DNA from: Plantago ovata
Taxonomy: Eukaryota; Streptophyta; Magnoliopsida; Lamiales; Plantaginaceae
NCBI GenBank assembly: GCA_028274465.1
Contig: CM051456.1
Location: 20,493,033-20,557,032 of the forward strand
Length of the DNA stretch: 64,000 nt
Direction of reading: 5' to 3'
Every line of letters starts with the position of its first letter. The stretch's first letter is position 1. The notes beneath the pieces were generated by a model. It was not told where the DNA came from. It searched no databases and saw only the letters and a program-made list of their open reading frames with translations. The translations under genes and the position numbers were made by a program. This document shows, in pieces, positions 50,101-63,794 of this stretch.

Positions 50101-53100
50101 ACTCTGAAAAAACAGGTGTTACTTGTAGGCGTTCAGTATCTACTATGAAAAGATATTCGGCTAGTGGTGGGTCAATGTTTCCCCCGGAGACACACCAAGA
50201 TGGAGCTGATTTTCGTGAAGTAGCGAAAGCACCTTTGAAGGAAACTGATTTACAGCTTGATGAGGCAGCAACTGGTTCAATGCCTGCTAAAAAGAGAATG
50301 ACTCTTTCACATGGTAATTCCAAATTGCAGAGGGTGAATCCTGGTTCAAAGTTTCCCCTGGAGACGCACCAAAATGAAGCTGATTTTCATGAAGAAGCTA
50401 AAACACCTTTGAAGGAAACTGATTTACAGCTTGATGAGGCAGAAACTGGTTCAGTGTCTGCTAAAAGGAAAATGATTCTTTCACATAGTAATTCCAGATT
50501 GCGAAGGACAAGTCCTGGCTCAAAGTTTCCCCTGGATACGCACCAAGATGGTGCTGATTTTCATGAAGTTCTGAAAACACCTTTGAAGAAAACTGATTTA
50601 CAGCATGATGGGGCACAAGCTACTTCCTTGTCTGCTAAAAGGAAAATGAGTCTTTCACATGGTAATTCTCGATCGCAAAGGGTAAGTCCTGGTTCAAAGT
50701 TGCCCCTGGAGACCCACCAAGATGGAGATGGTTCTCATAAAGTAGTGAAAACACCTTTGACAGAAACTAATTTACAGATTGACGAGGCACACACTGCTTC
50801 ATTGCCTGCTAAGAGGAAAATCGATCTTTCACATGATAATTCCAGATCGGGAAGGATGAGTCCGGGTTTAAGGTCATCGGTGGAAAGTAAATCTGCAGCC
50901 AAAACAACAGACATGTTGGCTTCTGAATTTTCATTTGATGGTTCACGTGAGTTAGCTGACCGTACTCCCCCCTTGACCGCAAAGCACTGTCCTAGTGAAG
51001 TCGCATCGAAGGATAGACAAGAATATTCTGAGGGAATGCTCAAGAATGATCAGAGTGGATCCAAAAACCAGACATTGTCTGACAATGTGGAGATAGAAGG
51101 CCATTCTTTGATCAGAAATGATAACGGCTCTCCTGAAGTTGAGATGGGCCAAAGTAATAAGCAGAATATGGAATCCCCATTTCTTAACACCACTATGACC
51201 AGCGGAGGAAAATCTGATCAACAGAATGATAAAACTGGCCCACAACCTAAAAGGATGACGCTTTCCAAGAAAACGTTGGGCACCAGACCTGGCATAGGCA
51301 AAGGGACGAATGCAAACACTAAAGGATCCATTGGTCTTAAGAAACCCATGATGCAGAATGATTACGTATCTCATCCAGATGTATCTGTAATAACATCAGA
51401 GATTAATTGTGTTTCTATTGCTAATGAGGTTATGATGGCGAGTACAGATGGAATTAAGGCCTCAACTAACCATGAATCTCACTGTGAAGCTAATAATAAA
51501 GATGGGTTTCTGGATGATGACACTGAAGCGCCAGGCGATGAAGCTGAAAATCAGCATGTTGAAGCAATCAATGCTGACTTTGAAGCCCCAGATATACCCA
51601 GTAAAAGTGCAGGTAAAAGAGTTGGTCTTAAAGATATTGGAAAGCAGTCTGCCCATGATATCAAAGCGACAAAGTCAAAGATGGTGAATCCTGCAAAGGA
51701 TAAAAATGACCTTGAAGCTGAAAATAGTGTTCCTGGCAGGAACACTGTATTGACTGATTCAAAGTCTACCGTTGATGCTAAAAAGAAAACTTCACCCAAA
51801 CTGAAGAAACGTCCTGCTAAAACTAAGAGAAAGGCCAGTGGATGTGACAAGGAATGTGAAACTGAAGAACCCAGTACGAATCTGGATGATAATAAAGCAG
51901 TTAATCATAATGAAGAAACTGTTCGATTGGTGGGTAAAGCTAAAGGAAGACCGGCAAAGAAGTTAAAAAGCTCCACTGATGCAGAGAAGGAAAACAAACC
52001 GGTTAGAGCAGTAAATCAGAGCTTGAGAAATGATACTGGAGCAGCAGAGAAAGTGTCATCTAAGCCACCAAAGAAAACTATGAATAAAAGCTTGAACTCT
52101 GATCTGGGCATCTCTGGCTCAATGGAAAAGGCACACAACCATGAGACAAAAGACGAACCTGCATGTTTTATATTGAGTGGTCATAAGCTACAGAGAAAAG
52201 AATTTCAGCAAGTCATAAAGCGATTAAAAGGGAAAGTTTGTAGAGATTCTCACAACTGGTCGTATCAGGCAACACATTTTATAGTTCCTGATCCAATCCG
52301 AAGAACCGAAAAGTTTTTCGCAGCAGCAGCATCTGGAAGGTATTGCCATCAAACACTGGTGAATTTTTCCTGCCTTATTTAGCATCTCATTTGTTGCCAC
52401 TAAATAAAAGTTGAATTTTGCAGTTGGATTCTGAAAATGGATTATCTAACAGCTAGCAATGAAGCTGGAAAATTTTTGTCTGAAGAGCCATATGAGTGGC
52501 ACAAGAAAGGTTTGAGTGAAGATGGCGCAATAAACTTGGAGGCTCCAAGGAAGTGGCGGCTCCTTAGGGAGAGAACCGGTCATTGTGCATTTCATGGGAT
52601 GCGTATTGTCATTTACGGAGAATGCATTGCCCCTCCACTGGTAAGCTTTTCATTTTAGCATTGCTTGGGTTCTATAATCTTCTCATGTTTTTTGAACTAT
52701 CAGAAGTATGTTGGTGCTATCTAGATTATTTTTTTTATACATGGAGAATTTTGATCTACTGATATAATGATTGAGGTTGGAACTCTTTTGTTGTTGATGG
52801 ATGAAAGTGACAAAAAAGAATTTAGACCCCCCTGCTGAATGCAGAAGGATAAAATGTATGCAAAGAACTGTTGGATTTTTGTATTTTTTCTGCGTGTTTA
52901 TGAGAGTGCAAGTCCATAATGCGCAAAATGTAGACTACCAAACAAGTTGGGTAAATGTTGTGAATAAAAGGAATATGTTCAATACATCAGATGTTATTTC
53001 ATCAAGAGATGCTGATAATATTTGATCTGCAGTTCTGAGGTTATTGTATTGCTACCACAATTATTGATACATTTGTTTGTTCATAATCAGGATACTCTAA

Positions 53101-53651
53101 AGCGAGTCATAAAGGCCGGAGAAGGGACCATATTAGCAACCTCACCCCCTTACACACGGTTCTTCCAATCGGGGATTGATTTCGCCATTGTCTGCCCGGG
53201 TATGCCACGCGTTGACATGTGGGTTCAAGAGTTCTTAAGAAATCAAGTACCTTGCGTTTCAGCGGATTACTTGGTAGAGTACGTCTGCAAGCCCGGTTAC
53301 TCCCTTGAACGACATGTGCAATACAATACGCATGCATGGGCTGAAAAGTCACTTAAGAATCTGGTGAGCCGCGTTGAAGAAGTTGACGATGAACCAAGAA
53401 CACCAGAAGATCAAGGCACTGATGACGTTGCCTGTCTAGTATGCGAGTCTCGGGATAGGGGGGATGAAATGCTTATATGTGGTGATGTGAGTGGTAATCT
53501 TGGCTGTGGTGCTGGTATGCATTTGGACTGCCATGATCCTCCGTTGCAAAATGTCCCAGAGGAAGACTGGTTCTGCCCGTCATGCAGCAAGAAAGAAGAA
53601 AACAAAAGTTTAGGCCAAAGCAATAGTAAAAGGTCTAGGTCTAAGAAGTGA
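47120..53651 (+). CDS. Multi-BRCT protein with C-terminal PHD-like finger (At4g02110-like)
   Basis: Ten exons: 47120-47221, 47357-47446, 47671-47775, 48513-48614, 48721-48805, 49281-49350, 49453-49497, 49640-52339, 52424-52640 and 53091-53651; 1358 aa with phases that fit throughout. Two N-terminal BRCT repeats lie at about 15-99 and 104-190 (FLGVRFILLGFD, GLWVAHSLDAG, FNGIPGAKSMVACLTGY, LVNHRWLEDC). A long disordered middle is encoded by the 2.7-kb exon, with four 58-residue repeats (378-609) and KGRPAKKLK AT-hook-like stretches. The C-terminal BRCT pair has FILSGHKLQRKEF, SWILKMDYL, then CVSADYLVEYVCKPGY. A PHD-like Cys/His finger lies at 1287-1337 (CLVC...CGD...MHLDC...DWFCPSC). BRCT repeats bind phosphoproteins in the DNA-damage response; the exact role of this plant family is not known to me. 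Confidence 0.92.
50172..50867 (+). repeat. Four tandem 174-bp coding repeats in the BRCT gene
   Basis: Units start at exactly 50172, 50346, 50520 and 50694. Each encodes 58 residues of the pattern (S)K(F/L)PLETHQD...KTPLKETDLQ.DEA...S..AKRKM.LSH.NSR..R.SPG. No length change between units means the array has kept frame without indels. Three of the units carry TPL(K/T) or APLK followed by E/K-T, and several units end RxSPG. Confidence 0.95.
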
Positions 53652-54760
53652 TTTGTGTTATTTGATGAAATAATGTTTGCTTTAGCGATTAGCAGTAAAC
53701 TACTTCATACTAGTCAGTTTTTTAACTATGTGCATTAATGTATTTTTATCAGTTGGTACAGTTAATTTGATGTATTTAATCTAATAGACTATCAATATCA
53801 GAGTCCTCAATGAGATCATCAAGAGCAATAGAGCATGGCCATGTTTTAACTTGTGAAACATCTATAAATAGCATCAGTGATATACAGTTGAAGTCTTGAA
53901 GATGCACCTACCACCACCAAGCAATAAACCTAACTTGTTCTTTCTTTCGGTGTCTACTTTTCTAAGAATGAGAATATCTTTTGGTGTGTCAAGGATGGAC
54001 TTAGCGGAATGCACTCTAATAGTTTAAAATCCCAACACGTCCGTGCAGTCTTAAGATTAAGAGTGTAGAAGAGTGGTCTAAATGCGTAAAAGGTTGGTTT
54101 GACCAAGACGTCCCGTGCAACCTAAGAGTCTAGAAGAGCAATTCAAATGCGTACGAAATCGATTTGTCCAAAAATTCTAGGTTCGTCGAGACTTTCTAAA
54201 CAAATTCGTTATTCATTGGCCAAAACCAATACAATATCATCTTTTATTATTATTTCTGATGTGACCGTTGTATACATCTGAGTAAGTCAATACATTTGAG
54301 TTAGTCAATTGTTACAATCACGTTGAAAAACTAAACAGTTGTTGACGTCTTATGTCTCCCTTGCCGTAGATGGCGTTCTCGCCTGGTCAAGGTGATCTGA
54401 CAATTTTCTATTCCAACATGGTCTATTTCTTTGTAGGGGCAAATTTTTTAACCCACATCATATGATCAACTTAGCAAGTTTTAGATGATTTTCTAACAAT
54501 AGACTCTAGATCGTAATGATTTATTGTAAGCCCAAATTCATTTGTTAATGAGTAATCCATGAGAGACATCTCAGCAATTATTAATAATGAAATGGCAATT
54601 TGACAAAATTTATGATCGGATTGTTTTGGAAGTAATTTGTTTAAAAATGAAAAAGCTATTATTTTTTTATAGTAGTAACCTACAATAGCGTTTCCAACAA
54701 ATCTTATGATTAAAAAAAATTGAAAGTTATTAAGAAGACCGAAGAGAATATACACATGTT
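53652..54760. other. Gene-free spacer after the BRCT gene
   Basis: Includes the likely 3' UTR. At 54040-54200 two blocks with AGAAGAG...CAAATGCGTA words are loosely repeated. No coding region. Confidence 0.5.
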
Positions 54761-55039
54761 ATGTTACAAACTTATTCCTTATATGTCTCGCATTTACTGG
54801 ATAGGAGGGAACAAGCTCCATGGCGTGATCGATTTATGATGGAGAATATTTTGCAGCTTATATCAAAATTCCAAGAAGTCAAGATCTCTTTTGTATATAG
54901 GGAATGTAATGTTGTTGATGATCTTTTGGGCAAAGAAGGAAGCTCAAGTTCTTTTATGCAAAGATGTGAAGCTCCAGATGCAACAGTTCCGTATTATAAA
55001 GTTTGGGATATATGCCCGACTTGGCTCTGTAATATATAA
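54761..55039 (+). pseudogene. Decayed LINE-type RNase H fragment
   Basis: The peptide MENILQLISKFQEVKISFVY followed by RECNVVDDLLGKEGSSS matches the end of plant RVT_3-type RNase H domains (I..L...F..V...HVYRE.N.VAD.LAK.G). Only the C-terminal part is present. It is probably from a LINE but may be a domesticated RNase H-like gene remnant. Confidence 0.55.
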
Positions 55040-55563
55040 CTAACACATGATACCCAGACCGCTAGAATTCGCATGGTTAAGGATGTATTACCAACAACGT
55101 TAGTGTAATATATGCTTTGTTGTTTAAAGAAAAAAGAACACCGAAGCTCACGTCCAAATGGCCCTTTGGATAGCCTGCTTGAAACACTTGGGCCACTAGT
55201 ATAGACTCTTGTTGTGAAATCAGGGGTTTTAATCAATTAGAATTCATGTAGAATTTTTTGTAAATTAGCGGACTTGTACCATATTGTGGATTTTTTTTTA
55301 AGCTAAAAAAACCCCACGCAAATACCGTTAATTAAATAATTTTCCAACATGGCTTTTAACTAAAAAACCCTTACTTTCATCAGAATATCTCAAGCCCACT
55401 CTAATTTGGACTAGACCTTCTAGTTTAGATCCACTCAAATTTGGACTGGGCCTGTCACTTTACATAGCAAAAATACAGAATGAATAAAATTATTTGGGTT
55501 GAACTGAGTTTCATGGTCATGACTCATCTCAAAATGAAACTTGTGCGAACATTTTGTAGCTGC

Positions 55564-55650
55564 TCTACAACAAAGACATAATCGTAGACACGCAGTTAAG
55601 CAGTTGCCAAAAATTAGTTCGTACCATACCTTACAGTTAAGATGTAATTA
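55564..55650. repeat. Dispersed repeat, copy 2
   Basis: About 90% like 30130-30225 by eye (CTACAACAAAGACATAATCG... TTACAGTTAAGATGT). Confidence 0.8.
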
Positions 55651-58600
55651 TCACTTAGTTAGCGTAATGATCTGGTCTAATTTAATGCCAGCATATCATG
55701 AATCAATACAGTACTATGCATAATGCATGTATATGTTTCCTTTTATCTGACATTGTCACAATGAGCTTCAACACACAGGGTATATATATTAATTATTACA
55801 TAAGCATATTTCATCAACTTGCTTATACTTAAATATCTTAATACTACTACTCGTCTACTCCTACTAAAAATGAGATTCATTTGACAAATTTGGTTCGTGT
55901 ATTGGGCATTGTTGCTCTCCACAATTGTTTTTTCTAAATTTAAAAGGAGGCTCAGAAACCAGTTCCCAATAGAACTTTTATGAAAAAAAAAGAAAATCTG
56001 TGATTTTCAAAAAGATCCTCAAAATTCTCTTTATTACTATAAAAGTGATTTTTTTTTTCCTTAGAAACAGTGCAGTGAGTGCTGTGGTGGCGCCCTTTTC
56101 TTTAGCCACAAGAAAATACTACAAATAAATGTTTTTATATTATTTCCATCTTTGTCTGTTTGAACTTTCAATCCATATGCTAATGTTATGAGTATGTGAT
56201 TGAGTGTAAGTACTACAACCAACCATGGAGTATAAAGAAAAACATGATTTAGAAAGAAGAGATGTGTCAGAATAAGCATTGAACCTTGGCTAATTTGATT
56301 GTGTTTGTTAGATTAGTTAACTAACTTCAAAATTTGAATCAAGTTTTAAGCTAACTCAGATGTGAAGCATGTCTCCTAGTGTAACATTTTCCCTTCACTA
56401 TCTCTATCAAACACAAGGAGAGATAATAATTGAATTAATTAACATTGATTAGCGTAAAACTTAAACAACAAAATGAATTAGTTGAGGTGATGATTATAGA
56501 AGTAGAGTTAGAGGGTAGGGTGATGGGTAAACAAGGTTATAATAGTACTACTAGTAGTCTGTTTCAAAAAAAAAAAAAAGTTATAATAGTAGTACCACAA
56601 GAACTCAAGAAGAGCACAAACATTAATACAGAGGAGACAGGCAGGCAGCCAATATATAATTTCATTCAATTAATTAACCTAATTGAGTGAATAATAGTCA
56701 TTCAGTCACACATTGCAACTGCACCCTCATGGCATGAATTTCTTCACCATACTTTGTACGGACAAGTTTGAATTCTGTGCATGCATGACTTGTTCAAATC
56801 GGTGCGGTGGTACCTTTGATCCCATATTCGTAATCATCCTAATCCAAATTTTAACACAACCATGGTCACCGATCGACTTACCAAAAAAAGTATAGTTGTT
56901 GTCCAAATAGGTAATGGGATAATTGTAATGAAGTAACGCATAGGCTTGCACGTAGTGTTTCATGTTTGCGTGAGGGTTTGACGATCTGCCAATTATGTAA
57001 TTGGTGCTCGTTTTATTTGTGAAATGAAATTCACATCTTATTCCTAAAAAAAAAAAAACAAGATAATAGCATAATAGGTTATGCAAGAAATTAGAGAACT
57101 TGTTTGCACTTTACAATAATGCAACTAACCCAGCAACAGAGCCTGCCACCTCAAATATATTTGAAGGGTTATTTTGGACTAGAAATTAAATGAGGGAGAA
57201 AAACGGGCCAGACACATATGTATTTGTCTGTGTCTTTATCCGCACCACCATGCATCCACACTTTCACTCCTAAACGTATTCTATTTGACTAATAGGGGAT
57301 AACCAACAATCCAACATAAACCGTGTGTACTAGTAACCTCTCAAGGGAGTACACTTTCATAGAGGAGACATAGATTATAATCCACTGTCCCGGAGGACAG
57401 ATGGACCTTGCGAGCGGACACACATATTTGGCACACCCACAAAGTTCCACCTAAATCGTGGTTAGGTCCTAATACCCACCATCATAATCACATGCCCGTC
57501 CATACATATGAACGGATACAAGGGCGGACCAGAACCATAAAACCTCCATATATAAAGTCCATTAAGATCTCTGAAAAGTTCGAAGTGCCTTTGAAGAGTT
57601 ACAAAATGGACATGGAAAATGCCCCGTCAATGGGGATGTGCCTATATTTCAATCAACTATCACACTAGCTACTCTTTGTACCATAATGTTTTATTTTTTT
57701 TATTTTCTAAATGGTAAAAGTTTTTTTCACTCAACGATCAAATTTATAACGAGAAGGAGTGTGTAAGTCGTACACTCCAAATACTACTCCACAACCTACC
57801 ACATCAAAATAAGATGATTAACAACAATACCTAATCCACTTCCACTCATGATCGTTTTCCACTCGTGTAAGTGTTAATGGTTGAAGTTTAATGTTAACTA
57901 CCCCATCGTCTAGTATCTCTAGCTTCGAAAGCTAGCTAAGAATTAAAATATTTGGACCGTAAATTCGATTCGATTTTAGCGTGGCAGTTAGTGAGTACCT
58001 GTTGAAGTTGGTTTTCATTGGTGCCTATTGTTGAATGACTGACGACAATTCATGGATATTTCGTTGCTGTTAGAAATTTTCACCACAAACATGATAGTAT
58101 CGAAACAAGAACTTGGAAAATTTTGAAACATGTAGAGTCGAGTGATGTCACTCTTTCCTTAAAACTTTATTCACCCTGCGCGTGGTGCTTGCCATATCAG
58201 ACGAACAGTCGCCCAAGATAAAACAACAGCAAACATTGTATACAAGCACTGAAAATACGAACTCCGGATGGACTACAACAATATGAGAAGTAAGCTTTTA
58301 TGCAGAAAAATAAAGGAGAAGAAAACCAGCAGATTGATATGTTTCTGGAGACTGGAAGAGATTTATTTATACTAACCAAGTGGTGCAAACTAACATGCAC
58401 AAATTAAAGGATGCAACGAAAAGACACTACTTTCCGTTCAACAGACACACCTATTCGCCTCTCCAACTTGAGCGGATAGAAATTTTCCATTTAGAAAAAT
58501 TTATCCGTTAACTATTGGACTGCCCTAATGGACTTTTCCAATTGGACCCAAAATAAAGTTAGTATTTGGCCCAAAAAGAATATGTACGCCACTAGGTAGC

Positions 58601-61600
58601 CCATGAAAGATGACATGAGGCCTGAGCTCGACTCGTGCCAGAGACAGTTGGGTGCGCTTGGATGAACTGAGGAGACATCTAGCCTCTCTCCCCATCCAAA
58701 AACATGAGTACACCCAAAGGATCCAACCCCTAAACTCTATTATTCAATCTATTCCTTCCCAATTTAGTCGTGTGGGATACCTCTTATTTTCAACTCCGGG
58801 AATTCCATAACATGCATCAACGAGGTTCAATTACTTTTTCACCATAAAAATAAATTAATTGATTTTTGTTCAAGTGTCTTCTACTCCTACTACTCTAGTA
58901 GATTCATACATACACGTTAAAAAACCTTTGTCCCCAACATATGAGGCTCATTTGGTTGATGTAAAAAGTCATTGATTAATCAACTTTAGCTTAGCTAAAA
59001 TTCTAACGATTGTTTTACAACTCCTCGTCACTTGGTAGCAAATTCTGCACAAACTTATAAGTATTTTGTTCCCATTAATTATATATTAAGCAGCCGGGAG
59101 TACGGAGACTAATGTATTATTAACAAGATGATCTATCATCTATCTACCTACCTATCCGTATACCTGAATGACATCGAATGGAATAACACACATGCATACG
59201 AACGGTAAGACTGCAAATATATAGTTAAAAGTATATAAAAATTGGATCTCTAATCTCTTCTTATATCTCTTACATGTACTGATGTACAGAATACAGAATT
59301 GTGTAGATCGAGTACTATAAATTGGATTCGATCTGATAACAATAATTGAGGAGTGAGAGTCCTGTTTTAAATATTTGTTTTAAGTTTGATCAAATTTCAA
59401 ATTATATAAGTGGCTCATTTTGTATGATGGAAATGATGAGGGCAACAGAATAGAGTAACGAATGATTCCTTTACAGCATTTGCAGAAGCAGCAGCAGATA
59501 TATACATATTCTAACTAGTTCATGGACACCACGTGATTTCAATTCATTTCTCTCCGATAATATGAATGAATGAATATATTCATCCTCTTTTCTTTTCAAA
59601 AATATCCAAATAGTGCGCTCCAAGCATCAATATATGCTATGCTGTCATTACCAAGTAAGTAGACTAATTAATTAATTAGTTTCATCTTCTTAATCCCCTT
59701 TCTAATTATTCATCATCTTTACTGGAGCATACCACTAATCATGCACCTAGCTAGCTAATTATATTTACCACTCTTGTTTTTGAATTTTAATCACCCTGGA
59801 CATGATTAATATCTAGCTGTTGCATGGTGTTATCCACTTACAATTCATGGATCCATTTGGTGAAAATATTATATCACGTGCTCTTTTACTTTCTACTTTG
59901 AGTGAGATGATGGGAAAAAAATAAGTAGGCTGCTGGTATAAAGTATAAGACCCTGATTGGTAAAAACCCTTACCAAATAACTAACTGTTAAAGTTTTGAA
60001 ATACATCCGGAGCTGCTCGGGCTCATTTCACATGCAAAATTCTGAGGTTTGACCAAAGAAAAATCCAAAAACCCCCTGGTTGGTAAAAAATGAGAAAACA
60101 TCTAATGAAGTGTTTTAAATGGATATTTTATAATTGGTAAAATACTGTTAAAAGTGTTAAATCGATGTGTTTTTGGGCTTTTTTTTGTGAAATGTCTAGT
60201 TTACCATCACTACTTTTTGTTGCTGCATTTTTATAAATGCGTTTTTATAAGTTAAAACTTGCTTTTGGTGATACTTTTAAAATTTTCTATCAAATTAGTG
60301 TGACTTAAACATTTAATTACAATTTAACGAATACTTTCTTACAAATTGGTGATAATACTAATTTTATTTTAGTATTAAATAAGTTAACTAGGATCCCTAA
60401 TTTTTCTCCAATTAACCACACTATCTCACATCTCAAGTATATCTTAATCAGACAAATTCAAAAATATCAAGCATCACGCTCACAAATTTGGATGCTTCGT
60501 TTGTAAAAAAGTTAGTGGCTACGTTGATTCTTGCCAATCGTCAGAAACGCTTGGATTTAGTATTTATTGGATACTTGGTTAATTGTACTATTTGTTTACA
60601 TGGAAGGATTTGAAAGGATTTTATTAGAGAAGCTCGACAAAATAAGATACTTGATGCCTGTTAAAATAAGATGCTTGAGATGAATTGAATGCTTGATGAA
60701 ATTGGGTTGTCGACAAATAACGAATTGAAAGATAATACGAATTCACATCTAATATTAGTCAGAATTTTACTTAGATGCGTATAAATTTAGTCATGTATCT
60801 AATTTACTAAATTTTAGGAATCTAGTATGATATATTAATTAAGTTACTCAAAATAGGTAAGATTAATTTAGTCGTAACTTATATAGACACTAATTTGTAT
60901 GAATTTTTCAATGTAACACTAATTTGTTTAAATTTAGGACCATCACTAATTTATATAATATATTGCATTAGAGCAGGGGGCATTGTTGTAACTGCATTTG
61001 ACATTTTGGGGGTATTTTGGACTTTTTGTATGGCCCTTAAAATCATACTTGAATGTATTTTCAAAACCTTTGCCCACCCCCGGTTTTAAAACCCCTTGGC
61101 ACAATCCACGTAGCTGCCCGGATTTTTTGGCATACACTCCAAAACAAACCAAGCGGAGGGTTTTATGCTGGTCAACGCTACTTTACATGCGAAATACACA
61201 AACCAATCACACACTAAACAATTAATGATATTTGTGAAAATATTATCCATACGTTTGAGGCAGGGTTTTGAGTCATGATTTTTTATCTTGGAAGCCCAAA
61301 ATTATGTTTTTAGCTTTGGCATTTGATTTTGAGTCTAAAATAAAAAGTCAACTACTATACCAAAATCACATTTTATTACATTATCATTACTGAAAATCAC
61401 CATTTTCATACAACATTCCTACTATTATTTCTTTCACCCCTTACATTATCACTATACTCAAACCTACTAAAATAAAAAAAATTATAAACCAAACAAACTT
61501 TCAAAAATCATGACGCAAAATCTTAACTTTCGACCAAAAAACTCAACTTTCACAAAAATAAAAAAATTTATTTTCAAAACCCCTCCTAAACACTCAATAT

Positions 61601-62180
61601 CGTATATTACGTGTGTTGGTTTACAACTAATAGTAATCCTGATTTGGTTTACAACTAAAAAATTATTTTCAACCCCCCCCCCTCCCCCACATATGTAGTG
61701 CTCTCGTCAATCGTAGCTCTACAACTCCAATCAATCGGAGCTTTACAACTCCAACTAGATCGAAGATATTGAGCTCTGATTGGCGAGAGTTGTTAAAAAG
61801 TATAAGGAAAGAAATAAAAATGAAATAAAAATTTTAAAAATGTTAAGGCCATGTTTGGAGTGAGAATTGTGAATACTGCCAGAAAAGCTGGGCAACAGTT
61901 TTTCAACTTATTGTCCTCGGATGTAATTGTTTATTTAGCAGGGGGTTTAGATGTAATTAAACTACTAAATTGGGGGGGGGGGGTGTAAAGACCCCTATTA
62001 ATATATGTCCGGTCCATCCTAGTGCACAAACTTGCGTTCTAAAACGACTTGAGTCCTCTGATACTTAGGTTCCGTGCAAGTGCACCTCCGGATCAGAGAT
62101 CAATAACCAAGTAGGTCGCTCCCTTGGAGATATTGGCACTGTCGTACCTTTGCACCCTTGCTTATACATTTCATAATCAT
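55651..62180. other. Long gene-free intergenic region
   Basis: About 6.5 kb of AT-rich sequence with only short chance ORFs. Visible items: the 32-bp LINE tail at 56548-56579; homopolymer tracts (C-run at 61671-61687, G-run at 61972-61983). I see no conserved protein, tRNA or rRNA. Confidence 0.5.
56548..56579 (+). mobile_element. Ultra-short LINE tail insertion
   Basis: 32 bp ending CTGTTTC plus A13, flanked by direct repeats GTTATAATAGTA at 56536-56547 and 56580-56591. The tail word GTTTCAAAAAA is the same as in the longer LINE inserts. Confidence 0.65.
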
Positions 62181-62184
62181 ATTT

Positions 62185-63770
62185 TACATAATCAAATTTT
62201 TGACCCCCTTACATTGGGTCTTGGATTCGTCACTGTCCACAGTACAATTTAAAAATCTAAATCTCGAGGTATAATTTCTCCTCACAACACCACATACCAA
62301 GAGATGAGAGTGGTCAGAATATCTAGGATTGTACACATTAACCACCACAATACCAAACTGCCTCCTCCGTTCATTATTCCAAAAATACCTATTTATTTTG
62401 GTGTAAATCAAGTTATGCTCCTTATTACACCACGTGAACTACCACACTGAATAATAAAGTTCTTGCAAATGAGTATCATCCAGAGCAATTTTTGGTTTGT
62501 TTGATTGTGTTTGGGTTATACACTAGGTTTTGGTTGTATGCTTGGGTTTAGGTTGTCCCGTAAGGTTTGGATGAGGTTTTGGTTGGTTGTAAAAACTGGT
62601 TTGTATTCACGGTTTGGCTAGGTGAAGGTCGTTCGTCTTTGTATCTGTTTTCGAGCATTACTTATGCTCTATCTTTTATTAATAAAAATACTTTTAGCCG
62701 TTTCAAAAAATCCAGAGCAATCTCAAAATCAACACATTTTGCAACAATAATAAGCACACATCCTATTCTATAACCTTTGGCCAAAACATTATTAAAGTCA
62801 CCTAGGACCATCAAAGTATCATACCCTATTCATCCCATAATGTCAATCTCTCTTCACTTGCTCTTAGTTATAAACAAAAGTAACATGGAACTGTAAGGTA
62901 CCAGACTTATTTACAACCAAACCACACACAGTTTAGTATGTTGTACGAGATAGCTTAAAAATAGACCTAATTACTATCTCACACCACTCAGGTCCTACCA
63001 TTTATGGCACTACTATAATTATCAAAAAAAATAAATTTGAACCAAAACCTCTTCTAATCTTCATTGCCTTATGTTGTTTAACTCTTGTATCGAACAAACC
63101 TGCCATAACGACTTCATTATTCCTCAAGCACTTAATCAACTCACTTATTTAGGGACTTATTTAAGTCCCTAACGTTCCAATTAGATAAAATCATTAGAAG
63201 GAAGTAGTACGTGAAATTTCTCTTTGAAGTATCTCAATTGTACCACATCTTAAATCAGGCATAATATTAGCATTTCTTACTGGTGAATTTTGGTTCTCTA
63301 AGGTTGCAAATTGATCGTAAGGTACCACAGGTGGATCTTGTTGTTGCAGAACCATAGGTACAATCCTTGTTCTATTTCCCACAACCACCCATGCTTGTTG
63401 ATTTGCTTGTGGATTTCTCTGTATTTCATTTGTGGGAGGTGATTTATCATCAAGTTTTCATGGTGCTTGTTGAGTATTGTAGATATGCCCCAATGTATGG
63501 CACCTTTGACAAAACACAAGAACTCACTCACAATCTAATTCTTACTCCAAAATTCTCCAATTGGTGTTTTAGTTCTAGTTGTCTTCATTAAGGGCTGGAT
63601 AATGTCCACTTCTACCATAACTCTTGCAAAGAACTTCTGTTTGCTTCCCATTACATTCATATGTGTGCATAGGCCTCCATGCAACACTAGCTATTTTGCC
63701 TAAGATATTTTCTCCCTAGTATCTGTTGGTGATTTTAGTGTCATCAATTCATTTTAGTAGTAATGTGATT
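62185..63770 (-). pseudogene. Decayed LINE (ORF1 gag-like and ORF2 endonuclease parts), split by another LINE
   Basis: On the minus strand from 63770: GENILGKIASVAWRPMHTYE and FARVMVEVDIIQP, as in the DUF4283-type ORF1 core; then FCQRCHTLGH, a partial CCHC knuckle (about 63500); then a linker to about 63190. Next come ORF2 endonuclease signatures: NWNVRDLNK near 63180, GLFDTRVKQHKAMK near 63090, VLGDFNNVLAKGYRIG near 62790, and, beyond the 62491-62709 insert, IYTKINRYFWNNE and YSDHSHLLV (equivalent of SDHSP) near 62330-62400. Many stops and shifts; no RT domain is visible before the relic fades near 62185. Confidence 0.7.
62491..62709 (+). mobile_element. 5'-truncated LINE 3' end nested in an older LINE
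   Basis: A 219-bp insert flanked by ATCCAGAGCAAT at 62479-62490 and 62710-62721. It ends TTTTAGCCGTTTCAAAAAA, the same 3' end as the minus-strand insert at 5380-5945. Removing it rejoins the endonuclease frame of the surrounding relic. Confidence 0.85.
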
Positions 63771-63794
63771 TGCTAGAGACTGATGCGATCTTTC

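Noticed and set aside
49919..51374. Several minus-strand frames of 100-140 codons
   Set aside because: All are antisense shadows of the large BRCT gene exon, without conserved motifs.
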